From Bacteroidota bacterium (lineage in GTDB: Bacteria > Bacteroidota > Bacteroidia > Bacteroidales > NBLH01), in NCBI GenBank assembly GCA_025361565.1, contig JANYKN010000005.1:62001-126000 (forward strand): 64,000 nucleotides of DNA. Reading direction: 5' to 3'. Positions 1-7,792 of the stretch are shown one piece after another (positions within the stretch are counted from its first letter, which is position 1; the number at the start of each line of letters is the position of its first letter). Position numbers and translations under genes: made by a program. Under the pieces are notes generated by a model. That model was not told the origin of the DNA. It ran no database searches and saw only the letters and a list, made by a program, of their open reading frames with translations.

Positions 1-2341
1 TTTCTTTGGCCTTGTAGTAATTTCGTGCGAGTCTACTAATTAATGCAGACAATAACATAATTATAGCTAATACAAACCACCATGTTTGCCAAAATGGAGT
101 TTTTACTTTAAACGAAATTGCTTCGCAATAAGTTTGATGATCTTCTTTATTGTAAACCTCCATACGTATATTATAATTTCCCGGTCTTATGGATTGCAGG
201 TTTATTTGGCTACCAGTTATCCATTCGCTGTTGTTTATCCTGTATCTGTACACTATATTGTGTGCGTTTGGGTATTTGGTAACAAAAAACTCAAATGATA
301 TATTTTTGGCAGAAAAGGGTAATTTTGTGCCCTTTAACCTGTTAATTTCAATCTTTACACCGTTCAGTTCCACATTACGGTAATTAACATTTAAAAATGA
401 TTTATAAAAATTGTATCCGTTAATTCTAATTATCTTATCGGGAGTATGCACATATATATTTCCTGACTTATCTTTTACCGGCGATGTTGCCGATATCCAT
501 TCATATCCGTTATATTGGTTGTAGAAGAATTCAAACTCTGGTTTTTTCGAATATAGACTTGCTGTTGAAATGATATTCAAACCCTTATTGGTTGAAACAA
601 ACAAATTTTTATTGTTAAATATAAGCCATTTGCAATTATCGCCAATCAAACCGGTACTATCTGGAGTAATTGTTTTTAATAATACAGGGCTATCATTAAA
701 TCCTATTTGAAAAAGATTGCAATTAATTGAAGAACACCAAACATGCCCTGCATCATCTGCAACCATATCAGAAAGGTTGTTATCGATTGATGAATTGTTC
801 TCATCGAGGTAATAAACTTTGGTATCTTTTATTGCATATATGCCATTATTGTTGGTACATAAATAAAGAATATTATTTGCCTCTATTATTTTAAAGATAT
901 CTGTCAGCTTGCCTTTGCTGCTTTTGGGTTCAGTATAGTCACGTAGCAGCATCTTTCCGTAATATTGCCTGAGATTTTCGTAAACCAGGCTTATATATGC
1001 TTCGGATTGATTTTTTATAAGTAATGAACCTATTCCAAACGGGTGAAAAGTTTTCAAATCAGGTATTGAAACCAATCCTTGCGTAGTTTGTACAAACAAT
1101 TTTCCATTTATATGTTTGAGATCAGATAATTCTAATGCTGCATATGTTCCGAAATACCTGCTTACATCTTTGTTGTACCTTGCTTTCAGTTTTTTATATT
1201 CTGATGAGATCCTGTTTAGAATAATGTTTTTATCAATTTTTTGAATACAATGCTTATCTCTAAAAATCTGAACATTATTTTTTGTAAGTACAAATAGCGT
1301 ATCACCCTGAAAGTTAATATCAATTATTTCATTTGCATTGTTCTGATTATAAATTTCAAATGGTGAATCAAACAAACAGCTTAAACCATTATTTGCCCCA
1401 ATCCACGTTACGTTGGATAACTGGTCGATAAAAATAGAATTGATCCCATTTGCATTCAAAGCATAAGGAATTGGTTCTTCTTTGTGAGTAATAAGATTAA
1501 ATTTAATCAGGTCGCCCCTGAATCGTTTTTCGCCCATTCCACCAAGCAGCAAATGGGTTTTATCGTATTTAACAATTTTCCACACAAAAAATTGAGTATC
1601 CACCTTGGCGAATATTTTTTGATCGGTTATCTTATTCAAAGGATTGGAAAAGATACTGCAATATCCAGCTGTGTATATTGTGTCATTCATGATAAGAGAA
1701 GAAAATCTGCCATTTGAAGCAATAAATTTTGCATACGATTTTTCGGGAGCATATTTATTTATAAATAATTCATATAATCCGCCTCCTCCCGGAGTGTGCA
1801 TGGTGAAAAAAATCCTGGAACCTTGCTCTGAAATAGATGTAATTGATGATTTGAATTTTAAATCTTTTGGATGAATTACAGTTATTAATTTATTGCCTTT
1901 TAAAAGATATAGTCCGTAATCGGTTCCTGCCAGCACCATTTTATAATAACTGCTATAGTGCAGGGTACGAAATGAATTTGGGAATTTACCTGTTGTGTGG
2001 AAGACATTAACAATTGAATCGTTTTTAATCAAAGCCAGGCCACTTTGGTAACAGGCTGCGTATAAATTGTTATTATCGTCAATCGCCAGTGCCCTTACAC
2101 GGTTCGATGGCAGTCCATTTGTTTTATATAGATTTTGAAATTTTTCGCCATCAAACTTCGATAGACCATCGTCTGTAGCAATCCAAAGTATTCCGTTGTT
2201 ATTTTTTATTATACAGTTTACTACATTCCCTGCCAGTCCGTTATCTTCGTTATACGTAATGCAGGGTTTTAGCTGGGCAAAAAGAGGGTTTAAACTGCCA
2301 AAAAACAGGAAAAGAATTATGTAGTTTAGTAGTTTTTTCAA
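1..2341 (-). CDS. Propeller-type sensor histidine kinase, N-terminal part (runs off window)
   Basis: One frame stays open on the minus strand from 2341 to the window edge, about 780 codons. It starts at a TTG (MKKLLNYIILFLFFGSL...), which gives a clear signal peptide ending near FAQ. A periplasmic beta-propeller region of the two-component-regulator-propeller type follows (motifs such as GILWIATDDGLSKFDG and VTWIGANNGLSCLF). Then come a Y_Y_Y-like Ig domain (YRYRINNSEWITG, LRPGNY-type ending), one membrane helix (WWFVLAIIMLLSALI) and the start of a cytoplasmic linker. The kinase domain lies beyond the edge; by family it should be a LytS-like His_kinase. The TTG overlaps the TGA stop of the upstream response-regulator gene by four bases, so the two are translationally coupled. 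No in-frame ATG lies near the signal peptide. The ligand is unknown. Confidence 0.85.
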   Translation of the reverse strand, partial: MKKLLNYIILFLFFGSLNPLFAQLKPCITYNEDNGLAGNVVNCIIKNNNGILWIATDDGLSKFDGEKFQNLYKTNGLPSNRVRALAIDDNNNLYAACYQSGLALIKNDSIVNVFHTTGKFPNSFRTLHYSSYYKMVLAGTDYGLYLLKGNKLITVIHPKDLKFKSSITSISEQGSRIFFTMHTPGGGGLYELFINKYAPEKSYAKFIASNGRFSSLIMNDTIYTAGYCSIFSNPLNKITDQKIFAKVDTQFFVWKIVKYDKTHLLLGGMGEKRFRGDLIKFNLITHKEEPIPYALNANGINSIFIDQLSNVTWIGANNGLSCLFDSPFEIYNQNNANEIIDINFQGDTLFVLTKNNVQIFRDKHCIQKIDKNIILNRISSEYKKLKARYNKDVSRYFGTYAALELSDLKHINGKLFVQTTQGLVSIPDLKTFHPFGIGSLLIKNQSEAYISLVYENLRQYYGKMLLRDYTEPKSSKGKLTDIFKIIEANNILYLCTNNNGIYAIKDTKVYYLDENNSSIDNNLSDMVADDAGHVWCSSINCNLFQIGFNDSPVLLKTITPDSTGLIGDNCKWLIFNNKNLFVSTNKGLNIISTASLYSKKPEFEFFYNQYNGYEWISATSPVKDKSGNIYVHTPDKIIRINGYNFYKSFLNVNYRNVELNGVKIEINRLKGTKLPFSAKNISFEFFVTKYPNAHNIVYRYRINNSEWITGSQINLQSIRPGNYNIRMEVYNKEDHQTYCEAISFKVKTPFWQTWWFVLAIIMLLSALISRLARNYYKAKE

Positions 2342-3102
2342 GATGGAAGCATGTTTTTGATATCTTTCATTATATTGTAGCTGGTACGCACAGATACAGG
2401 AATTTTCTTTCCGCTTTTCAGCAAAACATAACTCTCGTTTTGTTTTGTAAACTTTCTTATATAAAATATGTTTACCAAATATGACTTGTGCGTACGGTAG
2501 AATTGGTTTGCAGGCAGTTGTTCCTGTAATTCTTTAAGCGGTTTGCTTACCGTAATTTCTTTGCCCTGGAAAGTAACTATAACCGAGTAAGACTGGTCGG
2601 CATAACAATATTCAATATTTTTTGTATTTTCAAGAATAAAACCGCCTTCTATATCAAGTACTATGTTTTTACCTTCCATGTCGGCTGCCCACATCATGTT
2701 AATTTTATCTTCAAGCTCATTTTGGTGTTGTACCATCTCAATTTCTTTGGATACCTTAGTTAAGGCATCTCTTAGCTCGACAAAATTGACCGGTTTTAGC
2801 AGATAATCAGTAGCCGATTTTTTTAATGCTTCAATTGCAAATTGATTATAGGCTGTTACAAAAATGATTTTAAACGCAGGTGATTCAAAGTATTTATAAA
2901 TATCCATACCACTTTTCCCGGGCATGTCAATATCTAAAAAAACAACATCTGGATTAGTTGCTTTTATGATCTCTATACCATCAATAAGATTATAAGCAGA
3001 TCCAACAATTTTGACTGGTGTGTTGGTAAAATCTTTTAGTAATTGAGATAAAACAATTATCGAATCTTGTTCATCGTCTATTAAAATAACAGTTAACATC
3101 AA
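2338..3102 (-). CDS. LytTR-family response regulator
   Basis: A 254-residue two-domain response regulator. The N-terminal receiver has the acidic pair (LIDDEQDS), the phospho-acceptor Asp in VVFLDIDMPG at about residue 56, and the conserved Lys in LLKPVNF. The C-terminal half is a LytTR DNA-binding domain (IEYCYADQSYSVIV, FYRTHKSYLVN, KIPVSVR). Length and architecture are normal for the family. The stop overlaps the TTG start of the kinase gene, so the pair forms one operon with the regulator first. A TAAATTTG box (minus strand, 3113-3120) lies just upstream of the ATG and could be the -7 element, which would leave almost no leader. Alternative start: the second Met (3099). Targets cannot be read from this window. 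Confidence 0.93.
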   Translation of the reverse strand: MMLTVILIDDEQDSIIVLSQLLKDFTNTPVKIVGSAYNLIDGIEIIKATNPDVVFLDIDMPGKSGMDIYKYFESPAFKIIFVTAYNQFAIEALKKSATDYLLKPVNFVELRDALTKVSKEIEMVQHQNELEDKINMMWAADMEGKNIVLDIEGGFILENTKNIEYCYADQSYSVIVTFQGKEITVSKPLKELQEQLPANQFYRTHKSYLVNIFYIRKFTKQNESYVLLKSGKKIPVSVRTSYNIMKDIKNMLPS

Positions 3103-3740
3103 AAGTTTATTTCAAATTTATCATTATTAAACTTTATCACCAAATTGAATTTTCTAACGTAGGGAAATTGGAGATTATCGTTTAATAGAAATAATACATA
3201 TAAGATTTACCAAATGAATTTTGGTGTTTATTTTTTAGCAATATTATATGATTTTCCAAACTCATCATTATTAAATCAGTCTATCAATTGAACGCATAAT
3301 TGGCTCTATTTGCATAATAGTTGGTTAACAGAATATTGGACATTTTAAAATAGAATTATCCCATTTTTTGTATGAAGTATGCATAATACCAATATTGCTT
3401 ACTCCAATTTTGTAAATATTTGCGTTTGAAACAATAACAGCAGTATGTAATTTAAAACCAACAGGTATTGAAAAATCAACCAATTTGTCATACCCATTTT
3501 ATTGGATAATCCATTTTTATTGATATTATTTTTAGGTATCAATTTTATTAGTCAGATATAATTTAAGTAAACCCAATATTTTTGTAGTGTCTCAAAAGGA
3601 CCTGGAATATGAAAATGTTCCAGTACATCTTAATCACAAACAATTTTAAAAAAAAACCTAATTTACTTATTAGGCCGCAATTTTACTAAATTTATTTATT
3701 GCTTTAGAATATTGTAGCTTAAGACCTGAAAATTGCCATT

Positions 3741-3857
3741 ATGTTCAAAGACCACAGCAAACACCTAATCTGGTTAATACTCCTGATAAATTTAGGTATC
3801 TTCATAATTGCTTGGTATGCAACCGATAAATTAATCCAGAAGAATATAAAATTCTAG
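3741..3857 (+). CDS. Possible 38-residue single-span membrane peptide
   Basis: An ATG ORF reads MFKDHSKHLIWLILLINLG, then IFIIAWYATDKLIQKNIKF and a TAG stop. It has one hydrophobic helix with charged flanks, the look of a genuine small membrane protein. No family is recognised, there is no clear ribosome-binding site (normal in this phylum), and it stands alone in otherwise non-coding DNA. Composition alone could produce such an ORF, so the call is weak. Confidence 0.25.
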   Translation: MFKDHSKHLIWLILLINLGIFIIAWYATDKLIQKNIKF

Positions 3858-4327
3858 GGTTTAAGGGCAAATGGAAGTACATAAGGAGCATTATTTCATT
3901 AGTTTTAGTTTCAAAAGGATAGTCATAAAAACCAAATAATCCACCAAGTTAAGCCATTTGCTCCAAACACAAAAATGGTTCGGCATAAACGTCCACAGCT
4001 CCTTCAAACCCCTGCCATTTAATTCAATCATTCATGCTTTCAATCATTCACTCATTCTGACATTTATTCCGCATTCCTTTTTTGCTAATTGTCTCAAATA
4101 GCTAATGATCGTGCATTATTTATTTTTCTTATTGTTTAATTTAATATTAAGGTTATGGATTATAAAAGTGAGTATTTCAGGCATTTAGCTACTTTCAGGC
4201 ATTATTTTACTGTTTATTCTTTTACCAGTTATAGGCCCTATTATCGTCTGGCTTGTTATCATTTATTCAAGGCAGGTGTTATTCGCATTTTATCCAATTT
4301 TAGCGGGCTTTCATAGCTCGCTTTTGG

Positions 4328-4349
4328 ACATTGAGCGTAGCCGAAATGT
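4328..4349. repeat. REP-like palindromic element, copy 1
   Basis: A short element with a TGAGCGTAGCCGAA core is flanked by complementary arms (ACAT...ATGT). It shares the pattern TGAGCGnAnnCGAA with the element at 4969-4988, whose arms are different but also self-complementary. This is the style of interspersed REP-like sequences in Bacteroidota genomes. Confidence 0.5.
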
Positions 4350-4882
4350 TATTGAAAAAATAGAGACTGTTACCTTGTAATTATTAAATCCTGCAACTTT
4401 GAAAACCTGGAACACAGAAACCGGAAACAAAAAGTAACCAGTAACACCGGAACCATGTGAAGCCATACAATTCCAACCAGGCACTTTCCCTGTCCCCGGA
4501 AAAAACACTTTGCTGGCGCAAAACTTATTTTTTCCGTGTTCAGGTAAAAAGCCTTACCTCACAGTATTTTTAATCAGTTGTACAATTCGCATCCGGCACA
4601 TTAAAATTTTACAACTAAAAATCACAAAATCAGTGGATGTAAAATTTTAATAAGCCGGTAAAAAAAACCTGCAAAAGGATAGCTCCCTGGCGATTAAAAA
4701 CCTCACATGTTAAGCGGTATTCTTTCTTGCCACTGGTAGCCTGGCCTGATTCGGTCTAGGTAAAGAATCTACTTTCTTCGATTCAACTTTCTCGGATTAG
4801 ATACATTCGTTCCTGGCCAGTCTCCCAGCTTGGGTTTATAAGGTATTCGGGTCGTTTGGTCAGCAAAAAAGCCGCCAGGCCA

Positions 4883-4939
4883 GCTATACCCATTTTATGA
4901 TTTTATAATTGACTTTTTTGGGTATAAAATAAGTATAGC
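4883..4939. repeat. Imperfect inverted repeat / large hairpin
   Basis: The left arm 4883-4898 (GCTATACCCATTTTAT) and right arm 4924-4939 are complementary at 14 of 16 positions, with a loop of about 25 bases. No T-tract follows directly, so this is not an obvious terminator. It could be a recombination or transfer-related hairpin of a former mobile element; the function is unknown. Confidence 0.45.
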
Positions 4940-4968
4940 TGCACTTCGTGTGGCTTTTGAATATCGGT

Positions 4969-4988
4969 GGCTGAGCGGAATCGAAGCC
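4969..4988. repeat. REP-like palindromic element, copy 2
   Basis: The core TGAGCGGAATCGAA is flanked by complementary arms (GGC...GCC). It matches the copy at 4328-4349 in the core, while both arms have changed together and still pair, which suggests that the folded form matters. Confidence 0.5.
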
Positions 4989-5182
4989 AGCCTGTCATCT
5001 TTTTTGCAATTCCCGTCACTCCCCTCATGTGCTGCTACTCCTGGTCTCAATGCAAAAAGCCTTCTTTCAATTCCATACGTTCGTCACTCATCCATTCCAT
5101 TTCATTACATTCCTTCACTCCTCTCTACTTCCATTTCATTCAGGCTTTCAGCATTAGCCCAGCCGCAGCACTTTGTGTTGTA

Positions 5183-5409
5183 GCGGGCCCTGCGAGGGTT
5201 GCCAGGCGTTTTTCAGTCGGTTATTTGATTTGTCTGATTTGATTTTTAAAGGTAAAATAAACGCCTAAAAAACTCCAGAAGCTAAGCGTCCGCGTGCCAT
5301 TCCGTTCCTACATGGACACCCGGCCACTAAGCTCCAGCTCTTGCAAAAGCAGCTCGTTCCTCACTGCATCTTTTTGCAAGGCTGGCAACCCTACCCGCAG
5401 CGGGCCCGC
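5183..5409. repeat. GC-rich patch with facing inverted repeats
   Basis: GCGGGCCC (5183-5190) and AGGGTTGCCAG (5195-5205) recur inverted as CTGGCAACCCT (5382-5392) and GGGCCCGC (5402-5409, within a 10-base palindrome at 5400-5409). The arms are about 180 bases apart. The patch is clearly richer in G+C than its surroundings and has no supported gene. It resembles the intergenic transfer regions seen in Bacteroidota conjugative elements, but that is an impression from memory, and no mob or tra gene is in the window. Confidence 0.4.
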
Positions 5410-5559
5410 GCACTCGTCGACACCGCTTTCTTTGATAGCCAACTGTCCAGCTCGTTTCTTGAAAAAAATCTATACCCACCCACCACCCTTTTTAATCAGT
5501 GCATATATTATTAATATTCAGCTTTATAAACTTATTATTCAATCCTAATTAAAAATTTA

Positions 5560-5605
5560 TGTCCCAACATTAGGACAATTTAAATAATGTCCTTACATTT
5601 GGACT
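5560..5605. promoter_or_regulatory. Twin operator-like palindromes upstream of the HTH gene
   Basis: Two related 18-base imperfect palindromes, TGTCCCAACATTAGGACA (5560-5577) and TGTCCTTACATTTGGACT (5588-5605), lie 28 bases apart start to start, on nearly the same helix face. They share TGTCC-N8-GGAC and sit 43-88 bases upstream of a gene for a small HTH protein, the arrangement expected for an autoregulatory repressor. Binding is inferred. Confidence 0.55.
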
Positions 5606-5647
5606 TTAATTGCATAGTGGTTACTTTTGAAGTAGCAATAATTGTTG

Positions 5648-5839
5648 ATGTCTATGCAAGAAAAAATAATTGAATTTTTTAAGGAAAGACCTGCATTATC
5701 AGTAAATCAGATTGAAAAAGAAGCAGGTTTACCACCAACTACTTTGAGTAAAGCGGTGCGTGGTGAAAGAAATTTGAATGAAGCACATATTCAAAAATTG
5801 ATACCAATTCTAAAAAAGTATGGGTTTATTGTAGAATAA
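5648..5839 (+). CDS. Small helix-turn-helix DNA-binding protein
   Basis: About 63 residues (MSMQEKIIEFFKERPALSV...). The sequence QIEKEAGLPPTTLSKAVRGERNLNEAHIQKLIPILKKYGF reads as a compact Cro/XRE-like or winged HTH: helix, turn around GLPP, recognition helix TTLSKAVRG. The frame is also open through two upstream TTG codons (5642, 5645). I chose the ATG at 5648; 5654 is equally possible. The twin palindromes at 5560-5605 are its most likely operators. It stands alone, with a terminator-like hairpin downstream. Such orphan regulators are common in accessory islands. The protein family is assigned only at fold level. Confidence 0.7.
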   Translation: MSMQEKIIEFFKERPALSVNQIEKEAGLPPTTLSKAVRGERNLNEAHIQKLIPILKKYGFIVE

Positions 5840-5853
5840 AGGAAAAATAAAAA

Positions 5854-5887
5854 AGCACTGTTCCGGTCAGCAAACTTTCACAGTGCT
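5854..5887 (-). terminator. Minus-strand-oriented terminator hairpin
   Basis: AGCACTGT (5854-5861) pairs with ACAGTGCT (5880-5887). On the minus strand the hairpin is followed by TTTTTTATTTTT, a good intrinsic terminator; on the plus strand no T-tract follows. No minus-strand gene lies to the right before 7.7 kb, so it may end an antisense or small transcript. Confidence 0.5.
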
Positions 5888-5930
5888 ATGAAATCTTAAC
5901 AATTATTGCTAATCGTTAATTTCTATTCCG

Positions 5931-6395
5931 ATGACAAAAGTATCAAATCTTATTGTTATTATGAAAGCTATTGCTTTATTTTTGGTAATACCAATTGTAT
6001 CTATTTTATACTTCATACCCCATGCACGGGTATTAAAACGTGATAGAGAAATTGAAGGTATTTTATCGAAAGATTGCCAAAATGAATTTTGCGTTCAATA
6101 TGCATTAGTAACAACCGAGGAAGGCAATTACGTATGTTATGGATGTCCCGATGGTAAAATTTACCTATATCCAGGTGAAATTTGGAAATATGGTAAAACT
6201 TGCAAAGGCGAATCTGGTCGTTATCCAAACGGTTTTCCGGTTTCAAACTTAAAGTTTGTCATTCAGTTCGAAGGAACTGAGTCAGATTGTTTGGTAGAAG
6301 AAAAGCGAAAAATATATGCTTACGAATCTTTGCCTGAATGCCAAAAGCGAAATATCAAATTACCAAGACCACCGGGCAATAAAATAGACCGATAA
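5931..6395 (+). CDS. Probable secreted toxin with polymorphic-toxin C-terminal domain (GIY-YIG/URI-like?)
   Basis: 154 residues. The N-terminus is a signal anchor (MKAIALFLVIPIVSILYFIP); the start could be 5931 or the ATG at 5961. The rest resembles C-terminal domains found at the ends of Rhs-type polymorphic toxins, with the pattern IYLYPGEIWKYGKT...SGRY, then QFEGTE, VEEKRKIYAYE and the ending RPPGNKIDR. The two Tyr-containing strands, the Gly-Lys-Thr, Arg-Tyr and a later Glu-Glu-Lys recall a GIY-YIG (URI) nuclease layout, so a secreted nuclease is the best guess. Six or so Cys residues are unusual for that fold. The stop is three bases before the next gene, whose product looks like an immunity protein. 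Family assignment is from remembered patterns, not a search. Confidence 0.5.
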   Translation: MTKVSNLIVIMKAIALFLVIPIVSILYFIPHARVLKRDREIEGILSKDCQNEFCVQYALVTTEEGNYVCYGCPDGKIYLYPGEIWKYGKTCKGESGRYPNGFPVSNLKFVIQFEGTESDCLVEEKRKIYAYESLPECQKRNIKLPRPPGNKIDR

Positions 6396-6398
6396 AAT

Positions 6399-6785
6399 AT
6401 GAGACAGTTTGAATTTACAACAGCAACAAATGAAGAAATATCATCAAAACTTGATGTATTCAAAGAGTTGCAAACACTTTTCAATGAAAGGCTTAAAATT
6501 TCTGATTACACAGAACTTTATACTTCTATTTTTATGGTTTATCAATGTTTCCCTGAAAACTCTCCTTATTTTAATGCAAAAGCTTATAGCCGCATTCGCA
6601 GAAAAACCAATGTAATAGAAATCTTTTCATTGCTTGATTATGAAACAATATTAAATGCTGATGCAATTAATATTAAAACAATACTATCAGAAACCTACTT
6701 ATATTCAATCAATCAATATTTAAAAGTAAAAGGATTTAATCATGAACAATTTTACTTAGATGTCCGGCATCTTGTAAGTCTTTGA
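6399..6785 (+). CDS. Probable immunity protein (Imm44-like)
   Basis: 128 residues, no signal peptide, mixed alpha/beta. It starts three bases after the toxin-like gene, so the two are co-transcribed. The second half (YSRIRRKTNVIEIFSLLDYETILNAD..., then a helix ending FYLDVRHLVSL) has the order of elements I associate with the Imm44 family: a basic RRK strand, an I-D-Y strand, and a long C-terminal helix with a final D-x-x-x-L motif. The expected role is cytoplasmic neutralisation of the neighbouring toxin in the producing cell. The pairing by position is firm; the family name is tentative. Confidence 0.5.
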   Translation: MRQFEFTTATNEEISSKLDVFKELQTLFNERLKISDYTELYTSIFMVYQCFPENSPYFNAKAYSRIRRKTNVIEIFSLLDYETILNADAINIKTILSETYLYSINQYLKVKGFNHEQFYLDVRHLVSL

Positions 6786-7299
6786 TTTACTAGCGAATAA
6801 AGATTAATATAATACAATTTGTCATTTCAGTCCTAAAAAAAACCTTCAGCAGAGCGGAACTTCGTCTAGTTTCCCTGCTGGTGTTGCTGCCTTATTAACT
6901 ATCCTTAAGTTCTTTTGGTAGATAGCCTTATAAATCAAAAAGAGCTAAAAAAGGCAGCAACTGAGCAAAGCGTTCTCGCTGCCTCCTTATTAGAAAAATT
7001 AAAAAAAGGCAGCAAAGTTAAATCAGCCAGATTAAGAAAAATCAAGGCCTGCTTTATAAATTTTCATTTTCCAATTGTCTATCAGCAAAATTTATAAAGC
7101 TGCCACAGGTTTTAAAAATAAAGTTTGGCTATGCCCTTTTGATTAAACTTTTTTTTTAAAAGCCTTGTTTTTTCTGTCTGGCTGATTTATTTGAAAGGCT
7201 TTCTTTTTTTCCTTTTTTTCTTTTGGTTTAATAGGTTTTTGATGTGCGAGCGAAGCGAAGCGATTCAGAGCGATGCTTCAAACTTTAAAAACTCGTACT
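6786..7299. other. Intergenic stretch with short repeats and poly-T runs
   Basis: No supported gene. It contains scattered GGCAGC/GCTGCC words (around 6886, 6950, 6982, 7010) that can pair locally, the perfect inverted repeat at 7051-7100, long T-runs (7150-7225) and a REP-like motif of repeated GCGAAGC units at about 7246-7266. A 60-codon ORF at 6915 begins with TTG and lies over the repeats; I do not believe it. Confidence 0.5.
7051..7100. repeat. Perfect 14-base inverted repeat
   Basis: GCTTTATAAATTTT (7051-7064) and its exact inverted copy (7087-7100) are separated by 22 bases. The A+T-rich arms and the lack of a T-tract argue against a terminator. It may be a protein-binding or element-end sequence; the function is unknown. 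Confidence 0.6.
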
Positions 7300-7725
7300 A
7301 TGAAATATTTCAGTGTCAAAACATCAACCATCAAACAAGAAATAAGCAACCCTCATTTCTATGTTTTAAACAAAGGTCTAAACTCCGGCAAACCATTATT
7401 GGTGCCATGTCCCAATTGCTTTATAATTCAGACCGAAAACGAAGATTTCAAAGAAGTACTATATTGGATATCATTTGCTTTGTGGAGGACAAAAGCTTTT
7501 CATCCATATTTGAGAGGTTCAGTCATTCCATTTATTTGTATAGGAGATTACAAGCAACTAATAGTTGAAAAAATCGAAGTAGTAAAAGCAAATCCGGTAA
7601 AGTTTTCAGAAACCATCAAGCAATTAAGCATTATTGAAATGAAGGAGAAACAACTAAAAGAAAATTTAAAACTAATCCAGGAGCTTAAAAGGGCTTATGT
7701 TTACAGCTATTTTAATAAAAAATGA
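7300..7725 (+). CDS. DUF6943-like hypothetical protein
   Basis: About 141 residues from the ATG at 7300 (MKYFSVKTSTIKQ). I prefer it to the upstream ATG at 7273, which starts inside a REP-like repeat. Diagnostic stretches are NPHFYVLNKGLNSGKP, PCPNCF, YWISFALW, FHPYLRGSVIPFI and a coiled C-terminus EKQLKENLKLIQELKRAYVYSYF. These match a small Bacteroidota family I recall as DUF6943, usually found in accessory islands; its function is unknown. PCPNC could bind metal, but only one Cys pair is present. A strong terminator follows at 7741. Confidence 0.65.
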   Translation: MKYFSVKTSTIKQEISNPHFYVLNKGLNSGKPLLVPCPNCFIIQTENEDFKEVLYWISFALWRTKAFHPYLRGSVIPFICIGDYKQLIVEKIEVVKANPVKFSETIKQLSIIEMKEKQLKENLKLIQELKRAYVYSYFNKK

Positions 7726-7740
7726 TGATGTATATAGAAA

Positions 7741-7775
7741 AAAAATGCCCGGGAGCATTTGCCCCGGGCATTTTT
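7741..7775. terminator. Bidirectional intrinsic terminator
   Basis: AAAAATGCCCGGG (7741-7753) pairs perfectly with CCCGGGCATTTTT (7763-7775) around a nine-base loop. The A- and T-tracts make it functional both ways, and it separates the convergent genes ending at 7725 (+) and 7793 (-). Confidence 0.9.
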
Positions 7776-7792
7776 AATACCAAATCTGAAAA

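Larger units (their letters stand above)
3103..5559. other. 2.5 kb accessory stretch with no convincing gene
   Basis: Neither strand carries an ORF that looks like a protein; the ORFs present have biased, low-complexity translations. Visible contents: a possible 38-codon membrane micro-ORF at 3741-3857, two REP-like palindromes (4328-4349, 4969-4988), a long imperfect hairpin (4883-4939) and a GC-rich patch with large inverted repeats (about 5183-5409). Base composition shifts sharply from very AT-rich (3.1-4.3 kb) to mixed or GC-richer DNA (4.3-5.5 kb). This looks like decayed or regulatory DNA of a mobile element, which is inference. Confidence 0.6.

Noticed and set aside
4311-4508. 65-codon minus-strand ORF
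   Set aside because: It ends in a REP-like element, has no recognisable motif and lies in DNA with no coding signal.
4950-5548. Several overlapping plus-strand ORFs in the GC-rich patch
   Set aside because: Ser/Pro/Leu-rich translations from inverted-repeat DNA; no start context or family resemblance.
6915-7097. 60-codon plus-strand ORF with Lys/Leu-rich translation
   Set aside because: It starts with TTG and lies over GGCAGC/GCTGCC repeats and the 14-base inverted repeat; the translation looks like repeat-derived noise.
7191-7568. 125-codon plus-strand ORF beginning in a T-run
   Set aside because: It runs through a REP-like GCGAAGC repeat and overlaps the convincing DUF6943-like frame; its protein has no domain character.
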